64,000 nucleotides of DNA, from the NCBI GenBank assembly GCA_965263205.1, contig CBDHHF010000026.1, positions 226,940 through 290,939 on the forward strand, read 5' to 3'. The notes beneath the pieces were generated by a model, which ran no database searches, was not told the DNA's origin, and saw only the letters and a list, made by a program, of their open reading frames with translations. Source of the stretch: JBCCIM01 sp965263205. Lineage in GTDB: Bacteria > Bacteroidota > Rhodothermia > Rhodothermales > JAHQVL01. This document shows, in pieces, positions 1-8,622 of the stretch. The stretch's first letter is position 1. Every line of letters begins with the position of its first letter. The position numbers and the translations under genes were made by a program.

Positions 1-451
1 GCGTTTCAACCCACATCAAGCGAGTTTGTGGCGTAATCGCTGCCGCTACAGCATCCAGATCACGCATATCTACAAAAGAAAACGTCAGTCCAAAAGGTTC
101 AAAAACCTGCCGAAAAAGGCGAAATGTACCGCCATACAAGTCGTTGGTAGAGATGATGTGGTCTCCGGGGCGCAGGCTTTTAATAATGGCATCAGTACAC
201 GCGACACCTGATGAAAAACAGATGCCGTGTGCAGCACCTTCTAACGCAGCGAGGTTCTTTTCGAGCACCGTACGTGTAGGGTTACTGACACGGGCATATT
301 CATGTCCCTGATGATCACCAGGACTTGCCTGCACATAGGTAGAAGTCTGGTATATTGGTGTCATGATGGCCCCTGTGGTGGGATCCGGTTCTTGTCCGGC
401 GTGAACAGCGAGGGTACCAAAACCGTGTTCGGTGGTTGTGTCTACTTGCAT
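1..451 (-). CDS. Cys/Met metabolism PLP-dependent enzyme (cystathionine gamma-synthase/lyase family), 3' part outside window
   Basis: Translating the lower strand from the ATG at 449-451 gives about 150 residues before the window edge. An in-frame TAG lies just upstream, so this is the only ATG choice. The protein opens with the family pattern: AVHAGQEPD, then TPIYQTSTYV, YARVSNPTR, LEKNLAALEG and FSSGVACTDAI. In this family these build the cofactor- and substrate-binding N-terminal half. The catalytic lysine lies in the missing part. The enzymes act on cystathionine, O-acyl-homoserine or methionine in sulfur amino-acid metabolism, in the cytoplasm. The N-terminal half does not separate cystathionine gamma-synthase from the beta- or gamma-lyases or O-acetylhomoserine sulfhydrylase, so no symbol is given. 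Confidence 0.9.
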   Translation of the reverse strand, partial: MQVDTTTEHGFGTLAVHAGQEPDPTTGAIMTPIYQTSTYVQASPGDHQGHEYARVSNPTRTVLEKNLAALEGAAHGICFSSGVACTDAIIKSLRPGDHIISTNDLYGGTFRLFRQVFEPFGLTFSFVDMRDLDAVAAAITPQTRLMWVET

Positions 452-548
452 GCGGATGAATCTCTAATCGTTCGAAAACCAGAAGTGCCTGCTTAGATGC
501 GCGGCGATGCCCACGGTTTCAATCATTTGCCGGCAGATGCACACACAA

Positions 549-592
549 AAGGAAAAGCCACTGGTCGCCAAACGACACAGCGGCTTTTCCTT
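549..592 (-). terminator. Hairpin terminator after the META-like lipoprotein gene
   Basis: AAGGAAAAGCCACTG and CAGCGGCTTTTCCTT form a 15-bp stem with one mismatch. The loop holds a further GTCG/CGAC pairing. Read leftward, the stem is followed by TTTT, fitting termination of the gene ending at 638. On the upper strand TTAATTTT follows, so it may work both ways. Confidence 0.7.
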
Positions 593-637
593 AATTTTCA
601 GCACCAAGCCTGTGATAGCTCAGCATTGTGTTGTGCG

Positions 638-1090
638 TTACTGGGGTCGAAAACGCATCAGATTATTTTCACCATCAAGATGAATGACCAGTTCATCCGC
701 ATTGCCAGATACCGACCGTGCACTGGCTAATTCATCCAGGTACATTTCGGCAATAGAGTCTACCCCACATGCCTGGCTACCGGCATTGAGGTTTTTGATT
801 GTGAGTGTACTTGTTCGGCCCACTTCATAGTCGCCGTTGAACTGAACGCAGTCTGCACGACCAGAAAATACGTCTGTATTTTCAAAGGTGATGGTGTAAA
901 CATCGCCATCGCGCGGTGCATACGTGTTGCTGCTGTAAACGATGAGTTCAAGCTCCCAGCGGCGGCGGTAGTATTCATCATCGTCATCGTCTTCTTCAAC
1001 AACAATGATGCACGCCGGCATCAGGAATACAACACAACACGCGTAAAGTAAGGGCCTTAAATACTTATCCAGATAGGATCGTGGTTTCAT
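638..1090 (-). CDS. META/HslJ-like lipoprotein
   Basis: About 150 residues from the ATG at 1088-1090, preceded by GAGGT about 10 nt upstream. An upstream in-frame ATG would add 16 residues before the signal sequence and is less likely. The N-terminus (MKPRSYLDKYLRPLLYACC) leads into the lipobox LMPAC, so the protein is probably lipid-anchored in the envelope. An acidic run follows (VVEEDDDDDEYYRR). The C-terminal 100 residues resemble META/HslJ domains: a Cys followed by the loop FNGDYEVGRTSTLTI, then ACG, then a helix with EMYLDEL and a final strand pair. Such domains occur in heat-shock or envelope-stress lipoproteins of unknown mechanism. It stands alone, with a terminator downstream. Confidence 0.7.
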   Translation of the reverse strand: MKPRSYLDKYLRPLLYACCVVFLMPACIIVVEEDDDDDEYYRRRWELELIVYSSNTYAPRDGDVYTITFENTDVFSGRADCVQFNGDYEVGRTSTLTIKNLNAGSQACGVDSIAEMYLDELASARSVSGNADELVIHLDGENNLMRFRPQ

Positions 1091-1190
1091 TTCGAAAGCT
1101 ACCTCATTAAGAATGTAGGGCTGCAATTGTATATGCAAAGCCGTTAAGGCAGAAACGAAAGTAACGGACCCTTGAAAAAATATTTACAAC

Positions 1191-2330
1191 TTATTGAGGC
1201 AGACGCTGAAGCATCTGATCAGCTTGCAGATAGACAGGTGAGGATGGCCCGACAAGCGTTTTCACTTTCTCAAACTGTGCTTTTGCCTGGTCGAGTCGGT
1301 TTATTTGCATCAGCATGACACCATAGTAGAAGTTGCCTTGCAGGTGGTCAGGATCGGTGTCAAGTACGCTGCGGATCTGCTGCACACCCTGCATGGGAGC
1401 TCGGGTATTCAGGTATGCCATCGCAAGCGCCGTACGGATGTCGAGATTTTCTGGACTTACTTCGAGGCCTTTCTCATAAGCTGCTGTAGCTTGAGACGCC
1501 AAAGCAAACCGTGTTTCACCACTTTGGGTATCCATCCAGTCGTAGTAGAAATGGCCGGCACTAAACCAGTCTTCGTCGCTGCCCGTAAGTACGGCAATTT
1601 CCTCCTGGATCGGGGCAGCTTTGTCCGGGCGCCTCCCCATGGCGTACGTCTGGACCATTTCACGTTTTTTAGCCACCAGGGCATCACCATTCAGTCCAGC
1701 GGCTTCTGCTTCGAGGGTTGCGATCTGGTTTGCAAGTTCGGCGGCTACAGCGGCTTCAGGCGGTGGTTGCTGTTGCTGATTGGCTTCGGGCGGTGTAGAC
1801 TGTGCCTGCGCAGGAGCCGGCTCGACTTCGGGAAACGCACGCCAACTGTATCGCGTGATCATAAACAGGGCAGCTACAACCAGTAGGCCGGCTACTGCCA
1901 TCATGCCAATATTGGCCATTCCCAACGGGCTCGTTTCTACTTCAGCTTCAGGAAGTGGGCTTTCTTCCCTGGAAGTAGGGAGCTCAGCCGGTATTGTGTC
2001 ATCAGGTGCTACAATCTTCTTGCTCGCTGCTTGCACTTGTAGTTTGGTACCACACGCACTACAAAACTTTGCACCAACAGGATTTTGCCACCCACACATG
2101 TGACAGAATGGACCATTTTCATCAGGTTCTGCAACCGCTTCATGCGCAGCGGTACCACTCGGTTTTGCTTCACCGGAAATTGTGCCGCCAAGCGTTGCAA
2201 ACACATCATCCGGGGATTGCATGTCATGGTCTATTTGCCCTACAGGCCACCCACAGAAGTTACAGATTTTACTATTACTCGGAATGCGTGCGCCGCACGA
2301 GGTACACGAGATCATTGTTTTATTTTCCAT
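1191..2330 (-). CDS. Double zinc-ribbon membrane protein with TPR-like C-terminus
   Basis: 379 residues. Two zinc ribbons are visible: CxxC pairs at residues 9/12 and 23/26 (CTSC, CNFC), and at 76/79 and 90/93 (CHMC, CSAC). A linker follows, then one membrane helix near residues 137-160 (GMMAVAGLLVVAALFMI), a Pro/Gln-rich stretch and a helical C-terminal half (about 190-375) that looks like tetratricopeptide repeats, with AYLNTRAPMQGVQQIRSVL and NFYYGVMLMQINRLDQA as the clearest. The zinc ribbons would face the cytoplasm and the TPRs the periplasm. The gene starts 23 bp after the HU-like gene and is probably cotranscribed with it. The function is unknown; a scaffold or sensor role is a guess. 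Confidence 0.75.
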   Translation of the reverse strand: MENKTMISCTSCGARIPSNSKICNFCGWPVGQIDHDMQSPDDVFATLGGTISGEAKPSGTAAHEAVAEPDENGPFCHMCGWQNPVGAKFCSACGTKLQVQAASKKIVAPDDTIPAELPTSREESPLPEAEVETSPLGMANIGMMAVAGLLVVAALFMITRYSWRAFPEVEPAPAQAQSTPPEANQQQQPPPEAAVAAELANQIATLEAEAAGLNGDALVAKKREMVQTYAMGRRPDKAAPIQEEIAVLTGSDEDWFSAGHFYYDWMDTQSGETRFALASQATAAYEKGLEVSPENLDIRTALAMAYLNTRAPMQGVQQIRSVLDTDPDHLQGNFYYGVMLMQINRLDQAKAQFEKVKTLVGPSSPVYLQADQMLQRLPQ

Positions 2331-2353
2331 TCACTAAACGAATCTGCACTAAA

Positions 2354-2665
2354 CTAGGTGGCACCATCCCTTTTGTGCCGCTCACTTGCAGCGTCCATGA
2401 CGTCATTTCGAAACTGTTGGGATGGCTTGAATACGGGGACGTAACATGACTCAACCATTACTTCTTCGTTGGTGCGGGGATTACGCGCGGTCCGTGGTGC
2501 CCGTTCCTGCACGCGGAAAGAACCGAACCCACGGATTTCGATACGCTCCTCTTCCATGAGCGATTCTTTTATCACGCTAATGAAGCCATTGATAACCGCT
2601 TCTGTTTCGATTTTAGTCAGTCCGGTGCCCGTAGCCACACGATCAATAATATCAGCCTTTGTCAC
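2354..2665 (-). CDS. HU/IHF-family DNA-bending protein
   Basis: 103 residues, about the usual size of the family (90-100). It begins MTKADIIDRVATGTGLTK, the helical dimerisation half. The signature GFGSFRVQERAPRTARNP follows, with the proline-tipped DNA arms, and then PVFKPSQQFR. These features place it with IHF-beta-like or HU proteins of the nucleoid. As a dimer it would bend DNA in the minor groove. HU and IHF subtypes cannot be told apart safely by eye. It is the first gene of a leftward pair with the zinc-ribbon/TPR protein; its promoter must lie in the AT-rich region 2666-3207. Confidence 0.93.
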   Translation of the reverse strand: MTKADIIDRVATGTGLTKIETEAVINGFISVIKESLMEEERIEIRGFGSFRVQERAPRTARNPRTNEEVMVESCYVPVFKPSQQFRNDVMDAASERHKRDGAT

Positions 2666-3207
2666 TTATGCTGGAATGGTTTATGCCAATGAGCTAATGA
2701 AAAACTTGAATGAAGTTTCTCCGTCTACGCGCGAGGCGTGATCTATGGTTCCCAATTGGCGCTCGTGAATAGTAAGACGTAACAGGCTCAGCGGTATACG
2801 TAATGTTTTTGACGCATTCCACTCGCTTTTCTGCTGCCCGATTCGAGTTAAGCTTTTGGCGCACATAACGTAATCCCTGCGTTAGTTGCCGCTAAGTTGA
2901 GACAAGGCCGTCACCATTAAGTCTCAATTCGATTACATTCTGAACACAAATTGCCAGCACATCGGACACGCGTTCACCGCTTTACCATCAAATATCGATC
3001 CCTCATTCCTTACTTCACGGACTCAATATACTATAAATAAACGACTTAGGCCTAAAAGGAAAACAGTATATAGCATCGTTTCATCCGGCATTGGAGTTTC
3101 TATTTCAGCGTTTTCTTTATTACGGCACGCTATTTGTTTATTGATTAAGTCCCCCCTCTTGCAGGACGGGTAGTGCTCGTTGTAAGATTTTTTGTTGATG
3201 CGATCGT
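2666..3207. other. Divergent intergenic region (HU gene / pseudopilin-like cluster)
   Basis: This 542-bp stretch separates the leftward HU-like gene from the rightward pseudopilin-like genes. It becomes clearly AT-rich from about 2990 to 3200. I see no convincing gene, only short ORFs without family resemblance, and no strong inverted repeat. It probably holds the promoters for both directions. Confidence 0.5.
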
Positions 3208-3873
3208 ATGCAAGGTCTGTTTTATAGTGTAACTGCTACATTTACCACTCTCGTTTTAGCGCTTATCCTTTTTGTCGTCGAACAGTACGACCGGTTGTCA
3301 GCTCCCGAGTTGAATGATGCGGAGCAAACCAAAGAACAAGCCATTTTCTTCCTTGAATCCATCAAGACCGATGTTGAAAACATGGTATTGCTGGAAACAG
3401 ATCAGGCCGGCGAATCGAGATGTCGCATCAGCATGACCCGCCATGGAAGAACCAAGGTATTCACATTTCCAACCCTGATTACACGTCCAGGCCAACGCGA
3501 AGCCGAGGTGGTACAGGTAACCTATGAGCTCCAGGGGCAGGCCAAACAAGTAGCAACACGCAACGGCACTAGAGATTTGTACAAGCTACGCCGTTATCTC
3601 GAAGACGGCACCAGCACAGAAATTCAAGGCGGCAGCACCAGCCAGATGGTCGACTTTCTCGTCGAACTCATCCCGGCCGCCGCTGAAGGAACTCCTGACA
3701 AACGAATTGTATCGGGTGGATGTCCCACGTCCCTCGATAAAGTGTATGTGGAATTTCATCTCGCCATCAACGAAGTTCCGACCTACGTAACTGTTTCAAG
3801 ATATAGCACAACCATTACGCGCAATGACAAACTGACGTTTGCAAGCCTGGATCAGGCTCGCGACGCCGGCTGA
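3208..3873 (+). CDS. Membrane-anchored pseudopilin-like protein (GspJ-like), cluster gene 1
   Basis: 221 residues. One hydrophobic helix sits at the extreme N-terminus (MQGLFYSVTATFTTLVLALI), followed directly by an amphipathic helix containing QAIFFLESIKTDVENM and then a beta-rich domain. This is the plan of minor pseudopilins. No type III prepilin cleavage site (G before F-T-L-I-E) is visible, so the anchor is probably kept. The protein is clearly related to the gene at 4850: both have a short anchor, a long helix ending D-(V/L)-E-N, an F-(P)-T-L strand and a C-terminal V-x-(V)-(S/T)-RY strand. It is first in a rightward run of four such genes. A role in a type II/IV-like filament is an inference. 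Confidence 0.6.
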   Translation: MQGLFYSVTATFTTLVLALILFVVEQYDRLSAPELNDAEQTKEQAIFFLESIKTDVENMVLLETDQAGESRCRISMTRHGRTKVFTFPTLITRPGQREAEVVQVTYELQGQAKQVATRNGTRDLYKLRRYLEDGTSTEIQGGSTSQMVDFLVELIPAAAEGTPDKRIVSGGCPTSLDKVYVEFHLAINEVPTYVTVSRYSTTITRNDKLTFASLDQARDAG

Positions 3874-4297
3874 GTTATTGTAAGTTATCTGGTTTCTACC
3901 CCTTTTAGCACAAAATCAGGGGTTTAGTGGACGGCCAATAACCAACCGAAATTTGAAGACCTGATTCTTCGACCCGCTCAATAATCGGTAGTGGCACTAT
4001 GTTATCCCAAGAAAAAGAAATTAAACAGCGCCGAAGTGTGTTTTTCCGTTTGGATTATACCATTGGCGTACCGTACCTTAGGCAATGCATCCTGAAAGCG
4101 CATACCTTTATGCGCCGAATGTCTGCGCCAGCTCCCCGACCGGCCTGTCATGACTTTTCAGCAGGCCATTTCGTGCAGGTTATTTGCTAGTCAGGTACTT
4201 TTGCTCTTTTTACACATGTGGATCGTACGATTTCCAGCATGATGGGTACGTATGCCACAGTCTTATTTATGCTTGCTTCCCATTCCCCGGTAAGACG
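3874..4297 (+). other. 424-bp gap inside the pseudopilin-like cluster
   Basis: No supported gene. A 63-codon ORF at 3999-4190 resembles nothing I recognise and lacks a ribosome binding site. A weak hairpin (CCCCTTTT with AAAA and GGGG, around 3898-3922) follows the first gene but has no T-run. The stretch may hold a promoter for the following three genes. Confidence 0.35.
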
Positions 4298-4834
4298 ATG
4301 AAACAGACACTGCTTGCGTTCTTGGCAATGTCCTTGTTTTCGTTGTTGGCGCTAAGTCAGCAGCGCGTTGCCTTGAAATATCACGGCATGGTGTACGGCC
4401 GCGATATCGAAATGGCCGGCGTTGACATGGCGCTTACCTGGATTACCAACATCGAAGGTGCTTCTTTTGATGAGGTGGACACAGGAGCTACGGGTAACCC
4501 AAGAACCAACGTCAATGGCCTAACCCCCAGTGACGCCCTTGGCCCGGAAGCACAAGACTTTATGGACAACAGTTACCTCGACGACCTTGATGACTTTAAT
4601 GGCATCGACACGTCGTTGGTACACAACTTTCAGGGCCGGCCCTACCCGTTCGATCTTGAAATAAAAGTGCAATACGTACGGCCTGATAATCCCAACTTTG
4701 CATCCGCTGTACCAACCCTTACAAAAGAAGTAACGGTTTCGATTGTTGAGCGCGATTCGGCGCTTGCTGATCGGCCGCCGGTTAAAGTTGAGATCAGTAG
4801 AGTATTTTCACCTGCCTTACTCGAATATCATTAA
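4298..4834 (+). CDS. Small membrane-anchored pseudopilin-like protein, cluster gene 2
   Basis: 178 residues from the ATG at 4298. The reading frame is open upstream to 4184, but the added 38 residues look like non-coding translation and would bury the hydrophobic segment. The N-terminus (MKQTLLAFLAMSLFSLLALS) is an anchor or signal, followed by QQRVALKYHGMVYGRDIEMAG and an acidic soluble domain with VNGLTPSDALGPEAQDFMDN and strands such as FDLEIKVQYV and KEVTVSIV. The size and plan fit the small GspI/PilV-like partner of a minor pseudopilin set. It is followed 15 bp later by a paralogue of gene 1. No catalytic motif is seen; the assignment rests on context and shape. Confidence 0.55.
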   Translation: MKQTLLAFLAMSLFSLLALSQQRVALKYHGMVYGRDIEMAGVDMALTWITNIEGASFDEVDTGATGNPRTNVNGLTPSDALGPEAQDFMDNSYLDDLDDFNGIDTSLVHNFQGRPYPFDLEIKVQYVRPDNPNFASAVPTLTKEVTVSIVERDSALADRPPVKVEISRVFSPALLEYH

Positions 4835-4849
4835 TATCGCTGCCCCCCG

Positions 4850-5560
4850 ATGCACGTATTATTAGATCATATCGGAGCATTTGTCGTCGCCACAGTACTA
4901 TTTGTGTCGATGTTCACCATGATTAATCGCAGTCGCCAGAATGCGGTTGACATGCAGATTGGGCAGATGGTTCAGGAACAGGCGTACGAGTTTGCCCGCG
5001 TGCTCGAACGGGATCTGGAAAATATTCGTTCAGAAGCCCAGGTCATCCAGCGCAACCAGTTTAAAGAGCCTGACATTGAGGAATCGATTTGCAGTTTTGC
5101 CAGCGATGAATTTGGCCGAACAACCAGCCTCATCTTCCCTACACTGGAAGACGCACGTCTTGGTGCCAACTCTGACATTGTTAACGTACGCTATGAGTTG
5201 GTCTCGCTAGATACGACGCTTACGTACGCCAAGGACACAAATGCCGAAGAAGAACTGCAGCTGTTTACAATAAATCGCTACGTTCGCCGTGGTGATGCTT
5301 CTTTTGAGAACCGTGATGGCAGCAGCGGTGCGTATATCACACATTTTGCGGTAACCATGCACTCCGAGGGTGTTGGTGGCACAGAGATCTCAGGTACAGC
5401 CTCTTCTGGAGACTGTCCTGCAGACGGAACGCTATCCAAAATCCACATTGAAATACAGGCTGCGCTGCCTTCTGTTGAATACACAACAGGAAATCAGCGC
5501 GCTACAAGTAATCTTAACGTGACACGATACGGCGCCGTTGTCTATTCTTCGAATAGATAA
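4850..5560 (+). CDS. Membrane-anchored pseudopilin-like protein (GspJ-like), cluster gene 3
   Basis: 236 residues. The N-terminal anchor is HIGAFVVATVLFVSMFTMI, then a long helix (QNAVDMQIGQMVQEQAYEF, ARVLERDLENI) and a beta-rich domain. It is a diverged paralogue of the gene at 3208: the DLEN/DVEN helix end, a Cys before an (R/F)-x-(S)-x-(D/R)-x-x-GR strand, FPTL, and the closing N-V-T-RY strand all correspond. There is no prepilin cleavage motif. The gene begins 15 bp after cluster gene 2 and is followed by the PilX/GspK-like gene, so genes 2-4 are probably cotranscribed. Confidence 0.6.
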   Translation: MHVLLDHIGAFVVATVLFVSMFTMINRSRQNAVDMQIGQMVQEQAYEFARVLERDLENIRSEAQVIQRNQFKEPDIEESICSFASDEFGRTTSLIFPTLEDARLGANSDIVNVRYELVSLDTTLTYAKDTNAEEELQLFTINRYVRRGDASFENRDGSSGAYITHFAVTMHSEGVGGTEISGTASSGDCPADGTLSKIHIEIQAALPSVEYTTGNQRATSNLNVTRYGAVVYSSNR

Positions 5561-5630
5561 GGCTTATGTTGTTTTGCCTGGCATCTCGCCGGCATGATAA
5601 GCTTGACGCCCCTATAAGCTTAATAACGTT

Positions 5631-7511
5631 ATGGGTAATTCAGCCCTTATTGTTGTTATTGCCTCTGTACTCAGTGGCATTATGATTCTGTTGAACATCC
5701 AGCGGATCAACACAGAATCCAACATCGTCCAGACGCAAATGGAAGAAGATGTGCTCGCGCGCGAGCTCGCCCATACCGGGCTTGGCATTGCGCTCGCCAA
5801 CATCTACACCAACGACGGACTCAGCAGCGCCAACTTCGAACTGAATTATCAGGGCGGCTTCATCGATGTAGACAACTTTGTCAACAGCCCTGAAACGCAG
5901 GAATTACAATTCGATGTGTTTAGCGAATTTGGCGATGCCCAATACCTGATTCACTCACGGTACCAGTACGAGGTAAACTTCCCGTTTGCCATGTACCTCG
6001 ACGTGCCCAACCTCAACCTGATCACCGAGGAAGAATCGACCATCTATGGTGGCGCCGACGCTCAGGATGAGCGTTTTTACATGGGCACAAGCGAATGGCA
6101 ACGCCTCGAAGACCAGGAAGGCTTGAGTGGCCTTGTAGATATTGGTGATGTTGAACGCAACATCAATAGCGCGCTCGACGACGCATGGGACGGCCTCCCA
6201 GGCGAGATAACGGAAGTTAGCATTCTGGATAGCGACGAAACGTTTAGCAACCAGTTGCCCGACATCGATCCCGATCAGGACAATCCGTGGCTTCAGGAAT
6301 TCTACTTCCAGACCCTGGACAACATGCGCGTAGGTGGTGTCGACAGCCAGGATGCGCTCTATGAAGGTAACCACTTGTTTGGTTCAGAAACAGGCGAACC
6401 ACAAAACTTTGCGTTCGGCCTCCCCGCCTCTACCGCAATCGTCCGCATAGATGGCGACATGACGGTTAAAGGCGGCAGCACGGTGACGGGACACGGTATT
6501 TTGCTTGTTGAAGGCAATCTCACCGTTGAAGAAGGCGCGGCCCTCGAATGGAACGGTATCGTGTACCTCCGCCCTGAAACAACCAACGCCACGGCACAAT
6601 TGAACGGCGCGGTCAATATCAACGGTGCACTTGTCGCTTACCAGGAAGCACTCCCTGAAGGAAGCCACATGGATGTGACAACCAACCGCGACCTCACGGC
6701 GCGTTGGCTGAGTGCGCGTGGCATTTACGACTCAGGCCCTAAACCGATACCCGGACCATGGTTTGTGCATCGGCACAAATGGGATGTTGAGTGGAATGGC
6801 CGCCCCCCTGTGTCATCTGACAGGGAAGTAATCTTCCGCACGGCAGACGGGTCGCCAACCCATGAAGCCAACCACCGCTTCAACGAAACGCTTAATGCCA
6901 TTAAAGCACTTGGTATTAATCGAGTCCAGTTGGAGTTTGTCAACCCGGGCCAGAGCGGTATGGGGATCTACTCCATCAAGTTTGCTGATAGCCCTCCGGG
7001 TGATCTGCCGACCACGCGGACCGTGGCAGGCGGCTTCAACGGCAGCCTGAAAAGCAACGCTTTTGCACCGGATGATCTTGTGCATTTTAGCATCTTCTTC
7101 CGTAGCCTTCGCATGCTGCGTTTGATGCGCGACCCAGAGGGCACACCCTTTGCGTTTGATGGCCCTCACCGTGTAACCGACAACCACAACCGGGAAGGCG
7201 TTTTCCACGTGAGCATCAAGAACGCAGATACAGACGAACTGCTTTACACGTCCTCTATCTATCAGCACGTTCGTGAAATTGAAAACGATGAGTTTGAAGA
7301 GGCATTGGACGATTTGAAAGAAGACATCGAAGCCGGCAACTTTGGTCTCACCATCGACATGGGGCCCGGCGCATCCATCCGATACGATAATGTCGCTGCT
7401 TCTAACGCACTCGGACGTACCAACTTTTCAGCGTTTGCCCTGCTCGGTACCTGGAGCCAGCGTTGTAATGCAACCGATGTAAATTGCGACCTGACGCTCA
7501 ACCCGCAGTAA
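5631..7511 (+). CDS. Large PilX/GspK-like secreted protein with beta-helix-like middle, cluster gene 4
   Basis: 626 residues. The N-terminus has an anchor (ALIVVIASVLSGIMILLNI) followed by ARELAHTGLGIALANIY, which resembles the A-x-x-x-A-x-x-G-x-x-x-A helix of PilX-type pilus assembly proteins. Residues around 265-335 contain IVRIDGDMTVKGGSTVTG, GILLVEGNLTVEEGAALEWN and INGALVAYQ, the repeating G-D-L-T-V pattern seen in the DUF7305-like middle of PilX-related proteins and in polymer-forming scaffolds. The C-terminal 280 residues match nothing I know. It is the last and largest of the four-gene run, like GspK in type II secretion, and is followed by a strong terminator. Filament-tip or adhesin roles are inferred. 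Confidence 0.6.
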   Translation: MGNSALIVVIASVLSGIMILLNIQRINTESNIVQTQMEEDVLARELAHTGLGIALANIYTNDGLSSANFELNYQGGFIDVDNFVNSPETQELQFDVFSEFGDAQYLIHSRYQYEVNFPFAMYLDVPNLNLITEEESTIYGGADAQDERFYMGTSEWQRLEDQEGLSGLVDIGDVERNINSALDDAWDGLPGEITEVSILDSDETFSNQLPDIDPDQDNPWLQEFYFQTLDNMRVGGVDSQDALYEGNHLFGSETGEPQNFAFGLPASTAIVRIDGDMTVKGGSTVTGHGILLVEGNLTVEEGAALEWNGIVYLRPETTNATAQLNGAVNINGALVAYQEALPEGSHMDVTTNRDLTARWLSARGIYDSGPKPIPGPWFVHRHKWDVEWNGRPPVSSDREVIFRTADGSPTHEANHRFNETLNAIKALGINRVQLEFVNPGQSGMGIYSIKFADSPPGDLPTTRTVAGGFNGSLKSNAFAPDDLVHFSIFFRSLRMLRLMRDPEGTPFAFDGPHRVTDNHNREGVFHVSIKNADTDELLYTSSIYQHVREIENDEFEEALDDLKEDIEAGNFGLTIDMGPGASIRYDNVAASNALGRTNFSAFALLGTWSQRCNATDVNCDLTLNPQ

Positions 7512-7544
7512 ACACATAAAATTCCTGTTATTTAACACAGGCAG

Positions 7545-7577
7545 AGACCTTTGGGCCCGTCCCCAAAGGTCTTTTTT
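7545..7577 (+). terminator. Rho-independent terminator after the pseudopilin-like cluster
   Basis: AGACCTTTGGG and CCCAAAGGTCT form an 11-bp perfect stem around a short C/G-rich loop (about 7545-7572), followed by a run of six T. It lies 33 bp after the stop at 7511, so it closes the pseudopilin-like transcription unit. Confidence 0.9.
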
Positions 7578-7592
7578 ATTTATACTGAGGTT

Positions 7593-7660
7593 AAACAAAT
7601 CAATCCAGTTGGATTGGTTTGTTTGTGATTGAAGGTTACAGGTCGAGGGTTGGTTGCCTT
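7593..7660 (+). repeat. Dispersed head-tail repeat, copy 1
   Basis: The head is a 14-bp inverted repeat (AAACAAATCAATCC and GGATTGGTTTGTTT, one G-T pair) around AGTT at 7593-7624. The tail reads TGATTGAAGGTTACAGG and GGGTTGG. Related copies occur near 15.4, 26.2, 26.4, 47.7 and 54.0 kb, always between genes. Confidence 0.65.
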
Positions 7661-7709
7661 CTACCTTCAATTCCCCCTGAGCTCCACCATCTCACACCTG
7701 GTTGATACC

Positions 7710-8606
7710 ATGCGCGTAAAATTCGTTTACCTGTGCCTTGCTGTTGTCTTCTGTTTAACGGGCTGCACGCAGCAATCCGTTCAGCCGAAAGTTGTCCATA
7801 CCACAACGGCATCCAAAGCCTTTCGCGTGATGTCTTACAACATCCGGTACAATAATCCCGACGACGGGGTGCACGCTTGGCCCAACAGAAAAGAGCGGGT
7901 TGCCAGTACGATTTTGTTCAACCAAGCCGACATCGTAGGTGTACAGGAAGCTCTCAAGCAGCAAATGGATGAACTGGAAGCATTACTACCAGGCTACGCC
8001 TGGGTAGGCGTAGGGCGTGATGATGGTGTTGAAGCCGGCGAGTTCTCCGCTATTTTCTACAATACCGCGCGTTTTAACGTGCTCGAAGACGGCACCTTTT
8101 GGCTATCTAAAACACCAGAAGTACCCGGCAGCAAAGACTGGGATGCTGCACTGACCCGTATTGCCACATGGGGATACTTTGAGGATAAAGCTAGCGGCTC
8201 ACGGCTCTACATCTACAATACGCACTTTGACCACAGGGGTAGCGAAGCCCGCACACAAAGCGCCGGCCTCATTGCCCAACGCGCAACTGAAGCTGCGGGT
8301 GACGCCCCACTTGTTGTGATGGGAGACTTCAACTTCACCCCCGACCGCCCCGGATACGCAATGCTAACTGAAAAACTCGCAGATACCTTCCACAGCACAG
8401 AACAACCTCACCATGGGCCGGATGCCACCATCTACGGTGGATTTGAAGTCACCCATAAACCAGGCCGACGCATCGATTATATTTTCACCAACGACGCCGT
8501 GAACGTCGTGCAGCACGCAACACTATCCGACAACTGGGATGGTGCGTTTGCCTCTGACCATCTCGCAGTACTGGCCACGTTGGAAGTAGCCCAACAAACG
8601 AATTAG
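7710..8606 (+). CDS. Endonuclease/exonuclease/phosphatase-family lipoprotein
   Basis: 298 residues from the ATG at 7710. The open frame begins earlier, at 7629, but only this start puts the signal sequence first (MRVKFVYLCLAVVFCLTGC, lipobox LTGC). The EEP-fold active-site motifs all appear in order: MSYNIRYNNPDDG, DIVGVQEA, NTHFDHRGSEAR, MGDFN, RRIDYIF and SDHLAV. These provide the metal and phosphate ligands of Mg-dependent phosphodiesterases. Because it is exported and lipid-anchored it probably acts on an extracellular or periplasmic phosphoester (nucleic acid, nucleotide or phosphosugar); the substrate cannot be read from the sequence. It begins a rightward set with the small gene 16 bp downstream. 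Confidence 0.88.
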   Translation: MRVKFVYLCLAVVFCLTGCTQQSVQPKVVHTTTASKAFRVMSYNIRYNNPDDGVHAWPNRKERVASTILFNQADIVGVQEALKQQMDELEALLPGYAWVGVGRDDGVEAGEFSAIFYNTARFNVLEDGTFWLSKTPEVPGSKDWDAALTRIATWGYFEDKASGSRLYIYNTHFDHRGSEARTQSAGLIAQRATEAAGDAPLVVMGDFNFTPDRPGYAMLTEKLADTFHSTEQPHHGPDATIYGGFEVTHKPGRRIDYIFTNDAVNVVQHATLSDNWDGAFASDHLAVLATLEVAQQTN

Positions 8607-8622
8607 CTCATTAACCGACGTC

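Noticed and set aside
2681..2866. 61-codon leftward ORF upstream of the HU-like gene
   Set aside because: Lies in an AT-rich promoter region, has no recognisable motif, and overlaps where control signals are expected.
3999..4190. 63-codon ORF between pseudopilin-like genes
   Set aside because: No family resemblance, no ribosome binding site, and a composition unlike the neighbouring genes. Treated as chance.
4184..4297. N-terminal extension of cluster gene 2
   Set aside because: It would place 38 unlikely residues before the hydrophobic anchor; the ATG at 4298 gives a normal secretory start.
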